A DNA stretch of 64,000 bases from Azospirillum sp. RU38E (GTDB lineage: Bacteria > Pseudomonadota > Alphaproteobacteria > Azospirillales > Azospirillaceae): the NCBI RefSeq assembly GCF_900188385.1, contig NZ_FZOI01000003.1:1-64000 (forward strand). The letters are read 5' to 3'. Under the pieces are notes generated by a model. That model ran no database searches and was not told where the DNA came from. It saw nothing but the letters and a program-made list of their open reading frames with translations. The number at the start of each line of letters is the position of its first letter. The first letter of the stretch is position 1. The translations under genes were made by a program, and so were the position numbers. Shown in pieces: positions 47,822-56,196 of the stretch.

Positions 47822-47850
47822 AGCGGCGGCCCGTTTCAGGCCGCCGCTTT
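47822..47850. terminator. hairpin terminator after tldD
   Basis: AGCGGCGGCC (47822-47831) pairs with GGCCGCCGCT (47839-47848), followed by TTT. It separates the convergent tldD and VOC genes, and the short T-run makes it a moderate terminator. Confidence 0.65.
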
Positions 47851-47855
47851 CCAGA

Positions 47856-48239
47856 TCAGGCCGGCAGCCGATACATGGCACACAGCTTGTTGCCCGCCGG
47901 ATCGCGCAGATAAGCCAGATACAGGCTCATCGTGCCCAGGCTGCGGGGGCCCGGCGGATCCTCACAGCTCGTCCCGCCAGCCGCGACGCCGGCGGCGTGC
48001 CAGGCATCCACCTGTTCCGCCGAAGCGGCAGCAAAACCAATTGTGCTGCCATTGGCAAAGGTGGCCGGCTCGCCATTGATTGGCTTGGTGATAGCGAAAA
48101 TGCCGGTCGGCGCGCGATAGAAGACGCGGCCCTTGGGGTCATCCACACCGGGGGCGATCCCCAGCGCCGCAAAGGTGGCATCATAGAAATTCTTCGACGC
48201 TTGGATATCATGGGCGCCGAGCATGACATGGCTGAACAA
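47856..48239 (-). CDS. VOC (glyoxalase/bleomycin resistance) family protein
   Basis: The 127-residue product has one pair of beta-alpha-beta-beta-beta modules: MFSHVMLGAHDIQASKNFYD at the start and YLRDPAGNKLCAMYRLP at the end. Residues fitting the metal sites are His4 and a C-terminal region lacking the usual Glu (NKLCAMYR), so a typical metal-dependent activity is uncertain. Similar single-domain proteins are often annotated as glyoxalases without a known substrate. No neighbour clarifies its role. Confidence 0.85.
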   Translation of the reverse strand: MFSHVMLGAHDIQASKNFYDATFAALGIAPGVDDPKGRVFYRAPTGIFAITKPINGEPATFANGSTIGFAAASAEQVDAWHAAGVAAGGTSCEDPPGPRSLGTMSLYLAYLRDPAGNKLCAMYRLPA

Positions 48240-48348
48240 TTCTCATCTCCCTGAAAGACACCGCCTGATGTCGGCGGTTTGTCTGTGTGATGGGATCATA
48301 GGAAGCGGGGGCCGATCGCGTCCAGGCCTCCCCATGGGCAAAGCAAAT

Positions 48349-48381
48349 AAAAAGGCCGCCGGATCGCGCCAGCGGCCTTTT
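48349..48381 (-). terminator. terminator of the atp F0 operon
   Basis: AAAAGGCCGC (from 48350) pairs with GCGGCCTTTT (48372-48381). On the minus strand the stem ends in TTTTTATTT, 25 bases past the atpF stop. Confidence 0.85.
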
Positions 48382-48405
48382 CTTACTTCAGCAAGCTGTC
48401 ACTGC

Positions 48406-48888
48406 TCAGTGCAGCTTGGCCGGCAGTTCAGCGATTGCCTGGTTGACCAACGTGCCATCGCGGCCGGCATCCAGGTTTTCGATCAACAGCTTCTCGGTTG
48501 CGGCCACAGCGATATCAACCGCCAGTTCGCGAACCTGCTGTATCGCCTGATTTTCCGCCTGGGCGATCTTGTCCATCGCCTGCTGTTCACGACGCTTCAG
48601 CGCCACTTCCAGATCGCTGGCGGCATGGGCACGGATGCGCTGAGCCTCCTCACGGGCGGAAACCAGGATGGATTCGGCTTCCTTCAAGGCATCGCGCTGC
48701 TTGCGCTGGAACTGGGCGAGGGCTGCCTGGGCATCCTCACGCAGCTTCTGCGCCGCTTCCAGTTCACCGGCGATGCGCTTGCCGCGCTCATCCAGCGAAC
48801 CGATGATCGACTTGCCGGCCAGCTTAGCGACCAGCAGAACGAAGATTACGAAGGCAACGCCGAAGAAGAAATTGCTGTCGAAATGCAT
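48406..48888 (-). CDS. atpF: F0F1 ATP synthase subunit b
   Basis: Subunit b forms part of the peripheral stalk. The 160-residue product has an N-terminal membrane anchor (SNFFFGVAFVIFVLLVAKLA) and a long charged coiled coil (KRIAGELEAAQKLREDAQAA, then KRREQQAMDKIAQAENQAIQ). GGAGCG upstream suits the ATG at 48888, although a GTG directly before it is possible. It is the last gene of the operon and pairs with the b' subunit upstream, the split-stalk form of alphaproteobacteria. Confidence 0.94.
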   Translation of the reverse strand: MHFDSNFFFGVAFVIFVLLVAKLAGKSIIGSLDERGKRIAGELEAAQKLREDAQAALAQFQRKQRDALKEAESILVSAREEAQRIRAHAASDLEVALKRREQQAMDKIAQAENQAIQQVRELAVDIAVAATEKLLIENLDAGRDGTLVNQAIAELPAKLH

Positions 48889-49505
48889 CACGCACGCTCC
48901 TTCAGCACGGCTTCAACGGCGGCTTCGGTCGTCTCTGCGGAGACGGCGACACCGACCAGACGAGAAACGGCAGCCTGGGCCGTTTCACCGGCGATGGTGC
49001 GCACATTGCCGAGCGCCACCTGCTTGGCGGCCTGGATGCGCTCCTCCGCCGTGCGGGTCCGCTGGGCCAGATCGGCAGCCAGATCGCCATTACGACGGGC
49101 GGCTTCGGCATCGGAAGCAGCAACGGCCTTGGCCATTTCCTGCTGCGCGTTGCCCCGCGCCTCGGTCAACGCCTTTTCATAGGCCTGCATGACCGCCTCG
49201 GCTTCCGCCCTCAGCGCGCTGGCCTTTTCCAGGTCGTTGGAAATCTTTTCCTGACGGGCTTCCAGCACCTCGGCCACCCGCGGCAGGGCCACCTTGGACA
49301 TCAGCCAGAGCAGCAGGCCGAACGTGATGATCAGCCAGAAAATCTGCGACGCGTAGCTGGCCGGATTGAGCTGCGGCAGGCCCTTGGAATGATGCTCACC
49401 CTCAGCGGCGAGCACAGGCCCGGCCACCAGCAGAGCCATCGTCAGGGCCGACGCGGCACCGGCGCACAGGCGCGAAAAGCGTTGGACAGGCATTGAAGCA
49501 CCCAT
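48888..49505 (-). CDS. F0F1 ATP synthase subunit b'
   Basis: The b' subunit is the second, divergent stalk helix. The 205-residue product has a leader-like N-terminus (MPVQRFSRLCAGAASALTMA to GPVLAAEG), then a membrane segment (SQIFWLIITFGLLLWLMSKV). A long coiled coil follows (EVLEARQEKISNDLEKASAL onward). The leader is longer than in subunit b and may be cleaved. Start choices are Met1 and Met5. Its stop overlaps the atpF start. Confidence 0.92.
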   Translation of the reverse strand: MGASMPVQRFSRLCAGAASALTMALLVAGPVLAAEGEHHSKGLPQLNPASYASQIFWLIITFGLLLWLMSKVALPRVAEVLEARQEKISNDLEKASALRAEAEAVMQAYEKALTEARGNAQQEMAKAVAASDAEAARRNGDLAADLAQRTRTAEERIQAAKQVALGNVRTIAGETAQAAVSRLVGVAVSAETTEAAVEAVLKERA

Positions 49506-49601
49506 TCACTGCTGACCGCCGTCACCTTGCAACAGGCGACACACGATCACGCCACACCCCACAGCACCAAGCCAACCGGAACCATAGGCCCGATAGGAAG
49601 A

Positions 49602-49638
49602 CCGCCGCTGCCCGGAATTCATAACCCGGCAGCGGCGG
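49602..49638 (-). other. intercistronic hairpin between atpE and the b' gene
   Basis: CCGCCGCTGCC (49602-49612) pairs perfectly with GGCAGCGGCGG (49628-49638), extendable by CGG/CCG. It lies in the 193-base gap after atpE, with no T-run. A stable stem here could protect atpE mRNA or reduce downstream transcription, matching the high demand for subunit c. Confidence 0.65.
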
Positions 49639-49698
49639 CAAACCCGGCGCTGAAGCCATGCCATCCCGGAAGGGACAGCAGGATGAAACCGTCGCTGA

Positions 49699-49923
49699 TT
49701 AGGCGAACAGGATCAGGAAGGCGATAACCAGGGCGAACAGACCAGCGGCTTCCGTCAGAGCGAAACCGATGAACACGAAGGTCTTGTAGCTGTTCAGAGC
49801 GGCCGGGTTACGGGCAGCGGCCTGGTACAGGCCCGAGAACAGGTTGCCGAGGCCGATGCCGACGCCCAGCAGAGCGAACATGGCCAGACCAGCACCGATG
49901 TACTTTGCGGCTTCAGCTTCCAT
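49699..49923 (-). CDS. atpE: F0F1 ATP synthase subunit c
   Basis: Subunit c forms the rotating proton ring. The 74-residue product is a helical hairpin: KYIGAGLAMFALLGVGIGLG, the polar loop QAAARNPAAL, then VFIGFALTEAAGLFALVIAF. The proton-carrying carboxylate is the Glu in LTEAAG. GIGLGNLF shows the Gly-rich packing pattern of helix 1. It is preceded by atpB and followed by a 193-base gap with a strong hairpin. Confidence 0.97.
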   Translation of the reverse strand: MEAEAAKYIGAGLAMFALLGVGIGLGNLFSGLYQAAARNPAALNSYKTFVFIGFALTEAAGLFALVIAFLILFA

Positions 49924-49987
49924 TTTGAAGATCCTCTAGGTTGGAAGTGTCTCTTTGGGATGAAGACGAGTTGGACGACCGGATTGC

Positions 49988-50731
49988 TTAGTGCAGTTCC
50001 AGCGAGTCACGCAGATACACGCAGCTCAGCAGCGCGAAAACGTAGGCCTGAATGCCGGCGACCAGAAATTCCAGGCCGAACAGGGCGACATTCATCAGCA
50101 CAGGCAGAATACCAATGGCAGCACCAGCACCGCCGGCAGCCAGCAGGCTGACCGTGAAGCCGGCAAAAACCTTCATCATCGTATGACCGGCCAGCATGTT
50201 GGCGAACAGTCGGACGGAGAGGCTGATGGGGCGCACGAAGTAGGAGATCACTTCGATGACAATGATCATCGGCGCCAGCCACAGGGGCGTGCCATGCGGC
50301 AGGAACAGGTGCAGGAAATGCAGACCATGCCGGGCAAAGCCGATCACCGTCACAATCAAGAAGACGAACAGCGCCATCGTGAAGGTCACGATGATGTGGC
50401 TGGTGAAGGTGAAGGAATAGGGGATCAGGCCCAGCACATTGCCGAACAGCACAAACATGAACAGGGAGAAAATCAACGGGAAATACTTGCGGGCCTGCGG
50501 CCCGGCATTATCCCGCACCATCTCCGAGACAAATTCATACAGCACTTCCGCCATGGATTGCAGGCGCCCCGGCACCATGGCGCGACCACGCATCCCGAAC
50601 ACCAGCAGCGCTGTGCTGACCACAACAGCCAGAACCATGAACAGCGCCGAATTGGTGAAGGAAAGGTCCAGATTGCCAACCGGGAGGCTGACCAAGCGCT
50701 TGACCTCGAATTGCTCCAACGGACCAGCCAC
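49988..50731 (-). CDS. atpB: F0F1 ATP synthase subunit a
   Basis: Subunit a provides the two proton half-channels. The 247-residue product has five to six membrane segments, the essential arginine in ISLSVRLFANMLAGHTMM, and the C-terminal QAYVFALLSCVYLRDSLELH. LFGNVLGLIPYSFTFTSHI also matches the family. The start MAGPLEQFEVKRLV is standard. It lies five bases after atpI. Confidence 0.97.
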   Translation of the reverse strand: MAGPLEQFEVKRLVSLPVGNLDLSFTNSALFMVLAVVVSTALLVFGMRGRAMVPGRLQSMAEVLYEFVSEMVRDNAGPQARKYFPLIFSLFMFVLFGNVLGLIPYSFTFTSHIIVTFTMALFVFLIVTVIGFARHGLHFLHLFLPHGTPLWLAPMIIVIEVISYFVRPISLSVRLFANMLAGHTMMKVFAGFTVSLLAAGGAGAAIGILPVLMNVALFGLEFLVAGIQAYVFALLSCVYLRDSLELH

Positions 50732-50736
50732 GATGC

Positions 50737-51090
50737 CTACTCCCCACCGTCCCGTTCTTCCCGGGACTTGCCGAACCCTGCCGCGTACCCGTGGCCATTA
50801 ACCACACGATACACATTCATGAAACCCGCAATCGCACCCACGAAGATCATAACAATCATGCCAATGGGTTTGGTACCCAACCAAAGATCAAGCCCATAGC
50901 CGAGGGCGAGCCCCAGCAACACGCCTGCCACCAGCTCCACCCCGATGCGGATACCCAGCGCCATATCCCCGCCTGAACCCGCCGACACCCCAGGCTGGGG
51001 CTCAGGCTTGTCCAGGCCGGCTTTTTGCCGGGCCTCACGCAAACGGGCGTCCAGTTCCTCCAGCGAGGGGGGAGGGCTATCATGTGACAC
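50737..51090 (-). CDS. atpI: ATP synthase accessory protein AtpI
   Basis: AtpI assists assembly of the c ring and leads F0 operons. The product, about 117 residues, has a charged N-terminus (DARLREARQKAGLDKPEPQP) and two membrane segments (ALGIRIGVELVAGVLLGLAL and GMIVMIFVGAIAGFMNVYRV). The Asp/Trp-containing loop LDLWLGTKPIG is typical. The GTG at 51090 is chosen because GGGAG stands at ideal spacing. The longer ATG frame has no such site. Confidence 0.88.
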   Translation of the reverse strand: MSHDSPPPSLEELDARLREARQKAGLDKPEPQPGVSAGSGGDMALGIRIGVELVAGVLLGLALGYGLDLWLGTKPIGMIVMIFVGAIAGFMNVYRVVNGHGYAAGFGKSREERDGGE

Positions 51091-51142
51091 GAAGCATCTC
51101 CCTTCGCCGGGGTTGGTTTGAATACCGTGCGAAAGCGGCGGC

Positions 51143-51171
51143 ACCATACGGGCAGCCCCCAACCCTGTCAA
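51143..51171 (-). promoter_or_regulatory. promoter of the atp F0 operon
   Basis: On the minus strand TTGACA (51171-51166) and TATGGT (51148-51143) are separated by 17 bases. The -35 is a perfect sigma-70 consensus, and the pair lies 53 bases upstream of the atpI start. Confidence 0.82.
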
Positions 51172-51261
51172 GGGAGGACGCCCTTAGTGGAAACTCATAT
51201 ATTTCAATAACTTAACTAATATGCATAGGTCCGATGCTGCGCCGCATCGCGTCTTTTGTGC

Positions 51262-51945
51262 TCAATTTGCCGTTTTTTCGCCCGAATTGCCGGTAGTGGG
51301 GCTGCCGGCGTTACCATTTGGCAGCCGCTGGCGGATGTCTGCGACGATCCGGGCCGCCGCCGTTCCGCGTGGATAAAGGGCGGCCAGCGCCCCATCTGCC
51401 CCCATCAGATAAAGATAGGCGGAGTGGTCCATCATATATCCCGTGCCATCCGGCTCCCCGCCGGATTTGGCGTAATAGACGCGGTAGGCCTTGGCAACGG
51501 CCGCCACCTGATCCGGCGTGCCGGTCAGGCCGACAATCCCGGGGTGGAACAGGGCCACGTAATCGGCCACGACCTGCGGATTGTCGCGCGCGGGATCGAT
51601 GGTGATGAACAGGGGCTGGAGCTTGGCCTGTTCTTCCGGTGACAGGGCGTCCATCACCTCGGCCATGGTCTGCACCTCGGTGGGGCAGATATCGGGGCAA
51701 TAGGTATAGCCGAAGAAGATCAATAACATACGCCCGGCATAGTCCTTCTCCGTCACCGTGCGCCCCTGGTGGTCGGTCAAGGTAAAGGGGCCACCGACCG
51801 CTGCGGTTTGATTGCCCATGCCCGCCGCACCCGCGGCCGCCATCTGGCTGTCATGGCGGATAGTGAGCCAGGCCAGCAGCCCCAGCAGGGCCAGACCGGC
51901 CAGTGCCAGCGGAACCAGACGGAGGGAGCGGCGGGCAGGTTTCAT
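51262..51945 (-). CDS. SCO1/SenC family copper chaperone
   Basis: SCO proteins deliver copper to the CuA site of oxidase subunit II. The product has an N-terminal membrane anchor (LRLVPLALAGLALLGLLAWL) and a thioredoxin fold with the copper-binding motif GYTYCPDICPTEV and the distal histidine in YMMDHSAYLYLMG. Three ATGs are in tandem. The third (51945) best fits the AAGGGA spacing. It serves the oxidase encoded at 40634-45903, though it stands alone upstream of atpI. Confidence 0.94.
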   Translation of the reverse strand: MKPARRSLRLVPLALAGLALLGLLAWLTIRHDSQMAAAGAAGMGNQTAAVGGPFTLTDHQGRTVTEKDYAGRMLLIFFGYTYCPDICPTEVQTMAEVMDALSPEEQAKLQPLFITIDPARDNPQVVADYVALFHPGIVGLTGTPDQVAAVAKAYRVYYAKSGGEPDGTGYMMDHSAYLYLMGADGALAALYPRGTAAARIVADIRQRLPNGNAGSPTTGNSGEKTAN

Positions 51946-52029
51946 CATCATGTCCCTTGCGGTGGGCGGTGCATCACCGCCACATTGATGGCCCTATATG
52001 GAACCGCGCAGCCGGGGAAGGAAGCGATC

Positions 52030-52575
52030 ATGGCAAGGGGCCGCATCGGCGGGATTATCGTGGCACTGGGCCTGTGCCTGACGGGCAGCCTGGCCCAGGC
52101 ACAAGCAGCGATGAGCTGTGCGGATGGGGCTTTTCAATGGTCTGACGGCAAGCCCCGCATCAACCTGCGCCATATCCTGTGCGGGGAGATCAAGAAGAAT
52201 GGCGATCCGATGGGGCTGCACTCCAAAGCGCTGGTCTCCACCTCCAAAATCATCGCCGGTATTGATGCCCAGCCGACCCAGCCGGATGGGCTTTATGGTG
52301 CGACGGTTCGTTTCGAGAACGGAACGTCCAAATTTTCCACGCTCTATCCGGACAATTGCACCCCGGCGCAGATCACCGCTTCCATCCGTTATGCCTTTGC
52401 CAACCAGAGCGGCCCGGCCAAACCCTGGGGTTTTCTGGGCTGCTCAGCGCCGACCGTTCCGACAGCGGAACAATGCACGGGGCCAAAGGGCCAGCGCTTT
52501 GTGATTCGCTTCGGCCTGAACAAGGAGGGCGATATCAACACCGCCTTCCCGCTGATCGGGGAAAGCTGCCAATGA
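52030..52575 (+). CDS. exported EndoU-type nuclease domain protein
   Basis: The 181-residue product has a Sec signal peptide (GGIIVALGLCLTGSLAQAQA). The mature part is a bacterial EndoU-like domain: NLRHILCGEIKKNGDPMGLH has the two candidate catalytic histidines (His48, His64), then DGLYGATVRFENG and the C-terminal GDINTAFPLIGESC. EndoU domains cut RNA and are common toxin tips in contact-dependent systems. Here the domain is alone and exported. Six cysteines remain after cleavage, suggesting disulfides and a periplasmic or extracellular location. The stop overlaps the next ATG. Confidence 0.75.
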   Translation: MARGRIGGIIVALGLCLTGSLAQAQAAMSCADGAFQWSDGKPRINLRHILCGEIKKNGDPMGLHSKALVSTSKIIAGIDAQPTQPDGLYGATVRFENGTSKFSTLYPDNCTPAQITASIRYAFANQSGPAKPWGFLGCSAPTVPTAEQCTGPKGQRFVIRFGLNKEGDINTAFPLIGESCQ

Positions 52576-52838
52576 GCGGGGCGGATTTGACGGCGGAACA
52601 GGCGGAATGGCTGGCCGATTGGCTGGCCAGCGATATAGCGGGCGATGCAGCGGCGCGGGCCGCCTTCGCAGCGGCATTGGCCGGTGACGGGCCAACCCCG
52701 GCGCGGCGCATCGGCAATCTCTATGCGGCCAGCCTGTCCGAGGACGGGCTGCTGCTGGAAAATATCCATGATGACGATCTGGCCCCGGTACTGATTCCCG
52801 CCCCGGCTGCCCGCCGGGCGCTGGCCGATAAGGGCTGA
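52572..52838 (+). CDS. small acidic protein coupled to the EndoU gene
   Basis: The 88-residue product starts MSGADLTAEQAEWLADWLAS and contains about twice as many acidic as basic residues (for example HDDDLAPVL). It has no signal peptide and no family I recognise. The ATG lies within the EndoU stop (ATGA), so the two are co-translated. Small acidic proteins in this position often neutralise basic or RNA-binding toxins. An immunity function is inferred from that arrangement alone. Confidence 0.65.
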   Translation: MSGADLTAEQAEWLADWLASDIAGDAAARAAFAAALAGDGPTPARRIGNLYAASLSEDGLLLENIHDDDLAPVLIPAPAARRALADKG

Positions 52839-52852
52839 TTCGGGGAGGCCTA

Positions 52853-54073
52853 TCAGGTCAATGGGAGCAGCGGGGCCAGATCCCCCGCTGCCAGATGTTC
52901 CCGCTCCTCGGCCAGTTCCAGCAGCCCGTCGGCCTGCACCATGCCGGTGAACATGCCGGTCAGCGGCAGGGCCAGGGCGCTGCCATCGGCCCCCTGCCCC
53001 AGCCGCACCGGCAGAAATTCCCGCCGCCCAGCCTTTTTCGCATGGGCGAATCCGGCGCGGACGGCAAAGCGCGGCGGATTTTCCACCCGCGCACCGGACA
53101 GGCGCTGAATCAGGGGGCGGGACACCAGCAGGAAGGTAACCAGCACGGCGGACGGGTTGCCCGGCAGGCCGCAGAATACCGCCCCGCCCAGCCGGCCCAG
53201 CGCCAGCGGCTTGCCGGGCTTGATCGCCAGCTTCCAGAAAGACAGCACGCCCAGCGCCTCCACCGCCGGACGCACATGGTCGGCATCGCCCACCGACATG
53301 CCGCCCGAGGTCAGCACCAGATCATGATTCTCTGCCGCCTGTGCCAGCACCCGGCGAATCAGCGCCGCATCATCGGCCAGAATGCCCAGATCGGTGACGG
53401 TACAGCCCTGCCGCGCCAGCAGGGCGCGTAACAGATAGCGGTTGCTGTCATGGATGGCGGGCGGGGCGGCGTCCTGCCCCGGCTCCCGCAACTCATCCCC
53501 GGTGGAGAACAGCGCCACCCGCAGCGGGCGGCGCACCGGCAGGCTATCCCACCCCTGGGCCGCCGCCAGGGCGATATCGGCAGGGCGCAGGGTGTGGCCC
53601 GCCGATAGCAGCAGCGCCCCCAAAGCCACATCCTGCCCCACCCGCCGGCAATTGGCCCCCAGCGGCAGATCGGCCGGCAAGGCCACCCGCTCATCAGGCA
53701 GCAGATGCACCTCTTCCTGGATCGCCACGCTATCCAGGTCGGCGGGCAGCATGGCACCGGTCAGGATACGCACGGCGTGGCCGGGCGGCACCAGCGGCGG
53801 CCGATGGCCCGCCGCCACCTGTCCCGCCAGCGGCAAGGGCCCCGGCAGGTCGGCATGGCGCAGGGCATAGCCATCCATGGCGCTGTTATCGAATCCAGGC
53901 AACGGGGCGACCGCCCGCAGGTCAGCGGCCAGCACCCGCCCCAGAGACGCGGCCAGCGGCACGCACTCCTCTTCCGTTACGGCATCGAAACGATCATTGA
54001 CCAGGGCCAGAACCTGTTCCAACCGCAGCAGATTTGATCCGGCATCGAAACAACTTCCACAGGCCCCGCTCAT
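52853..54073 (-). CDS. molybdopterin molybdenumtransferase MoeA (second copy)
   Basis: The 406-residue product has the MoeA pattern: ALVNDRFDAVTEEECVPLAA, NSAMDGYALRHADLPG, RILTGAMLPADLDSVAIQEE, ALFSTGDELREPGQ, LTSGGMSVGDADHVRP and GLPGNPSAVLVTFLL. It is clearly diverged from the copy at 28330-29529 (MDGY versus MDGW, different domain III). An N-terminal CGSCFDAG stretch is extra. It overlaps mobB by four bases, so it probably serves nucleotide-modified molybdenum cofactor synthesis or is a paralogue with its own specificity. Confidence 0.92.
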   Translation of the reverse strand: MSGACGSCFDAGSNLLRLEQVLALVNDRFDAVTEEECVPLAASLGRVLAADLRAVAPLPGFDNSAMDGYALRHADLPGPLPLAGQVAAGHRPPLVPPGHAVRILTGAMLPADLDSVAIQEEVHLLPDERVALPADLPLGANCRRVGQDVALGALLLSAGHTLRPADIALAAAQGWDSLPVRRPLRVALFSTGDELREPGQDAAPPAIHDSNRYLLRALLARQGCTVTDLGILADDAALIRRVLAQAAENHDLVLTSGGMSVGDADHVRPAVEALGVLSFWKLAIKPGKPLALGRLGGAVFCGLPGNPSAVLVTFLLVSRPLIQRLSGARVENPPRFAVRAGFAHAKKAGRREFLPVRLGQGADGSALALPLTGMFTGMVQADGLLELAEEREHLAAGDLAPLLPLT

Positions 54074-54600
54074 CGCGGACCTCTCAGCCGGCAGCGTTCC
54101 AGGATCAAGTCGGCGATGGCCTCCACATCCTCCAGGTTCAGCACCGGCAGCGGGCAGCCCGGCAGCGGCACGTCACTGGCCACAGCGATGATGTTGGGGT
54201 CATCGGGGTACAGCAACGGCTTGCCATTGGAAGGTCGATGCACCTCCAGCTTGGGGTGGCTGTCGCGTTTGAAGCCTTCCACCAGAATCAGGTCGACCGG
54301 CGACAGCTTGGCCACCAGTTCGGTCAGGCTCAGCTCCGGTGACCCGCGATTCTCATGCATCAAGGCCCAGCGCTGGCCGGATGCCACCAGCACCTCTGAC
54401 GCGCCGGCCATGCGGTGAACATAGGAATCCTTGCCCGGCTGGTCGATATCAAAGGCGTGATGGGCGTGTTTCAGGGTGGAAACCGTGAAACCGCGCTGCG
54501 CCACCACCGGAATCAGCCGCGCCATCAGCGTGGTCTTGCCGCTGCCGCTCCAGCCCGACAGGCCGAAAAGATTGGCGGGAAGCGATTGATCGGCCCCCAT
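54070..54600 (-). CDS. mobB: molybdopterin-guanine dinucleotide biosynthesis protein B
   Basis: MobB is a GTP-binding protein that assists MobA in making the guanine dinucleotide form of the cofactor. The 176-residue product begins near the P-loop GLSGWSGSGKTTLMARLIP. KHAHHAFDIDQPGKDSYVHR and the family motif LILVEGFKRDSHPKLEVHR follow. It overlaps the second moeA (ATGA) and follows ubiB by 33 bases. mobA is not in this window. Confidence 0.95.
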   Translation of the reverse strand: MGADQSLPANLFGLSGWSGSGKTTLMARLIPVVAQRGFTVSTLKHAHHAFDIDQPGKDSYVHRMAGASEVLVASGQRWALMHENRGSPELSLTELVAKLSPVDLILVEGFKRDSHPKLEVHRPSNGKPLLYPDDPNIIAVASDVPLPGCPLPVLNLEDVEAIADLILERCRLRGPR

Positions 54601-54633
54601 ATTCCCCCCTTCCCCGGCCTGTAGCGGCCGGGA

Positions 54634-56184
54634 TTATCGCAATGCCAGCACCAGCAGGGCACCGGCCGCCAGCGCCAAGGCCAGCCAGAGCGGGCGGCGC
54701 TGGCGTTTATTTTCCAACGCCTGGGCCTGGGCCAGCAAGGCCAGACTGTCAGGATGCAACCGCATCCCCCCGCCTTCGGCCAACTGAAAGGCCGCACGCT
54801 CCAGATCGCGCACCAGGGTCGGCAGCCGGCCGATAATGCCGGCCATGGCCCCGGCCGCATCGGCCACCCGTGCCTCCGGCCCGCGATTTTCCACCATCCA
54901 GCGTTCAATCAGCGGTCGCGCCAGTTCCCACATATTCACATGCGGGTTCAGCACCCGGCCCATCCCCTCCGCCGTCAACATGCTTTTCTGCAGCAGCAAC
55001 AACTGTGGCTGCGTCTCCATCTGGAATTTTTCCGTGATGGCGAAAAGCTGGGCCAGCAGCCGCCCGATGGAGATATCCGACAGCGGGCGGCCATGCAGCG
55101 GCTCCCCGATGGAGCGGCAGGCCTGCTTGAACAGTTCCCGGTCCTGATCGGGGGGCACGAATCCGGCATCGAAATGCACCCGCGCCACCAGATCATAATC
55201 CCGGTTCAGGAAGCCGATCAGCATGTCGGCCAGATAAAGCCTGGTCTGGCGGTCGATGCGGCCCATGATGCCGAAATCCACCGCCACCAGCTTGCCCTGC
55301 GCCGTGACAAACATATTGCCGGGATGCATGTCGGCATGGAAGAAACCGTCGCGGAACACCTGATTGAAAAAGGCATCCGCCGCCTGCTGCAACAGCTTGT
55401 CCGGCTCCAACCCCGCCGCCTTGATCTCCTCCAGCTTATCGATGGAAAAGCCGATGACCCGGGCCTGGGTCATCACCCGCTTGGCGGTGCGATCCCAATC
55501 GATGGTCGGCACGTCAAAGGTCGGGTCGCTGGCGAAATTCTCCCCCAGCTCGGAGGCGGCCGCCGCCTCCATCCGCAAATCCATTTCCAGGGCCACGGTG
55601 CGGGCGAAGGTTTCCACCACCGCCACCGGCTTCAGCCGTTTCAGGCGCGGTTGCAGGCGCAGGGCCAGCCCGGCCAGCCACATCATCAAATCCAGGTCGC
55701 GCTGAAACGCCTGTTCAATGCCGGGGCGCAGCACCTTCACCGCCACCTGGCGCCCATCCGGCGTTTCGGCGAAATGCACCTGGGCGATGCTGGCCGCCGC
55801 CACCGCCTGATCATCGAAGCGGGCGAACAGAACATCCATCGGGCGGGCCAGCTCCGCCTCAATGATGGCGCGGGCCTCCGACCCCGGAAAGGCGGGCAAC
55901 CGGTCGCGCAGCTGCGCCAGATCGGCGGCCACTTCCTCCCCCACCAGATCGGCGCGGATGGACAGCACCTGTCCCAGCTTGATGAAGCTGGGGCCCAGTT
56001 CCTGCAAGGCCGCCGCCAGCCGCTGGCCGGGACGACCCGATGCCTTCTTATTGTTGATGGCGCGCATCAGCAGCGCCACCAGCGGCGCGCTGTCGCCGAA
56101 CAGGTCGGGTTGCAGCGCGCCATGGCGGGCCAAGGTGCGGCCGATGGACACCAGACGCAGCAGATTGCGAGTCAGACGCAGCAT
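54634..56184 (-). CDS. ubiB: ubiquinone biosynthesis kinase-like protein UbiB
   Basis: UbiB is an atypical ABC1-type ATPase needed for ubiquinone synthesis. The 516-residue product has the KxGQ motif in LGPSFIKLGQVLSIR, the ATP-binding region VAVKVLRPGI, FFHADMHPGNMFV and VAVDFGIMGR (catalytic-loop and DFG-like), and a C-terminal membrane segment (PLWLALALAAGALLVLAL). It is usually called the 2-polyprenylphenol 6-hydroxylase, although it is not the hydroxylase itself. It lies 12 bases after ubiE. Confidence 0.96.
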   Translation of the reverse strand: MLRLTRNLLRLVSIGRTLARHGALQPDLFGDSAPLVALLMRAINNKKASGRPGQRLAAALQELGPSFIKLGQVLSIRADLVGEEVAADLAQLRDRLPAFPGSEARAIIEAELARPMDVLFARFDDQAVAAASIAQVHFAETPDGRQVAVKVLRPGIEQAFQRDLDLMMWLAGLALRLQPRLKRLKPVAVVETFARTVALEMDLRMEAAAASELGENFASDPTFDVPTIDWDRTAKRVMTQARVIGFSIDKLEEIKAAGLEPDKLLQQAADAFFNQVFRDGFFHADMHPGNMFVTAQGKLVAVDFGIMGRIDRQTRLYLADMLIGFLNRDYDLVARVHFDAGFVPPDQDRELFKQACRSIGEPLHGRPLSDISIGRLLAQLFAITEKFQMETQPQLLLLQKSMLTAEGMGRVLNPHVNMWELARPLIERWMVENRGPEARVADAAGAMAGIIGRLPTLVRDLERAAFQLAEGGGMRLHPDSLALLAQAQALENKRQRRPLWLALALAAGALLVLALR

Positions 56185-56196
56185 GGGATGGGCGCC

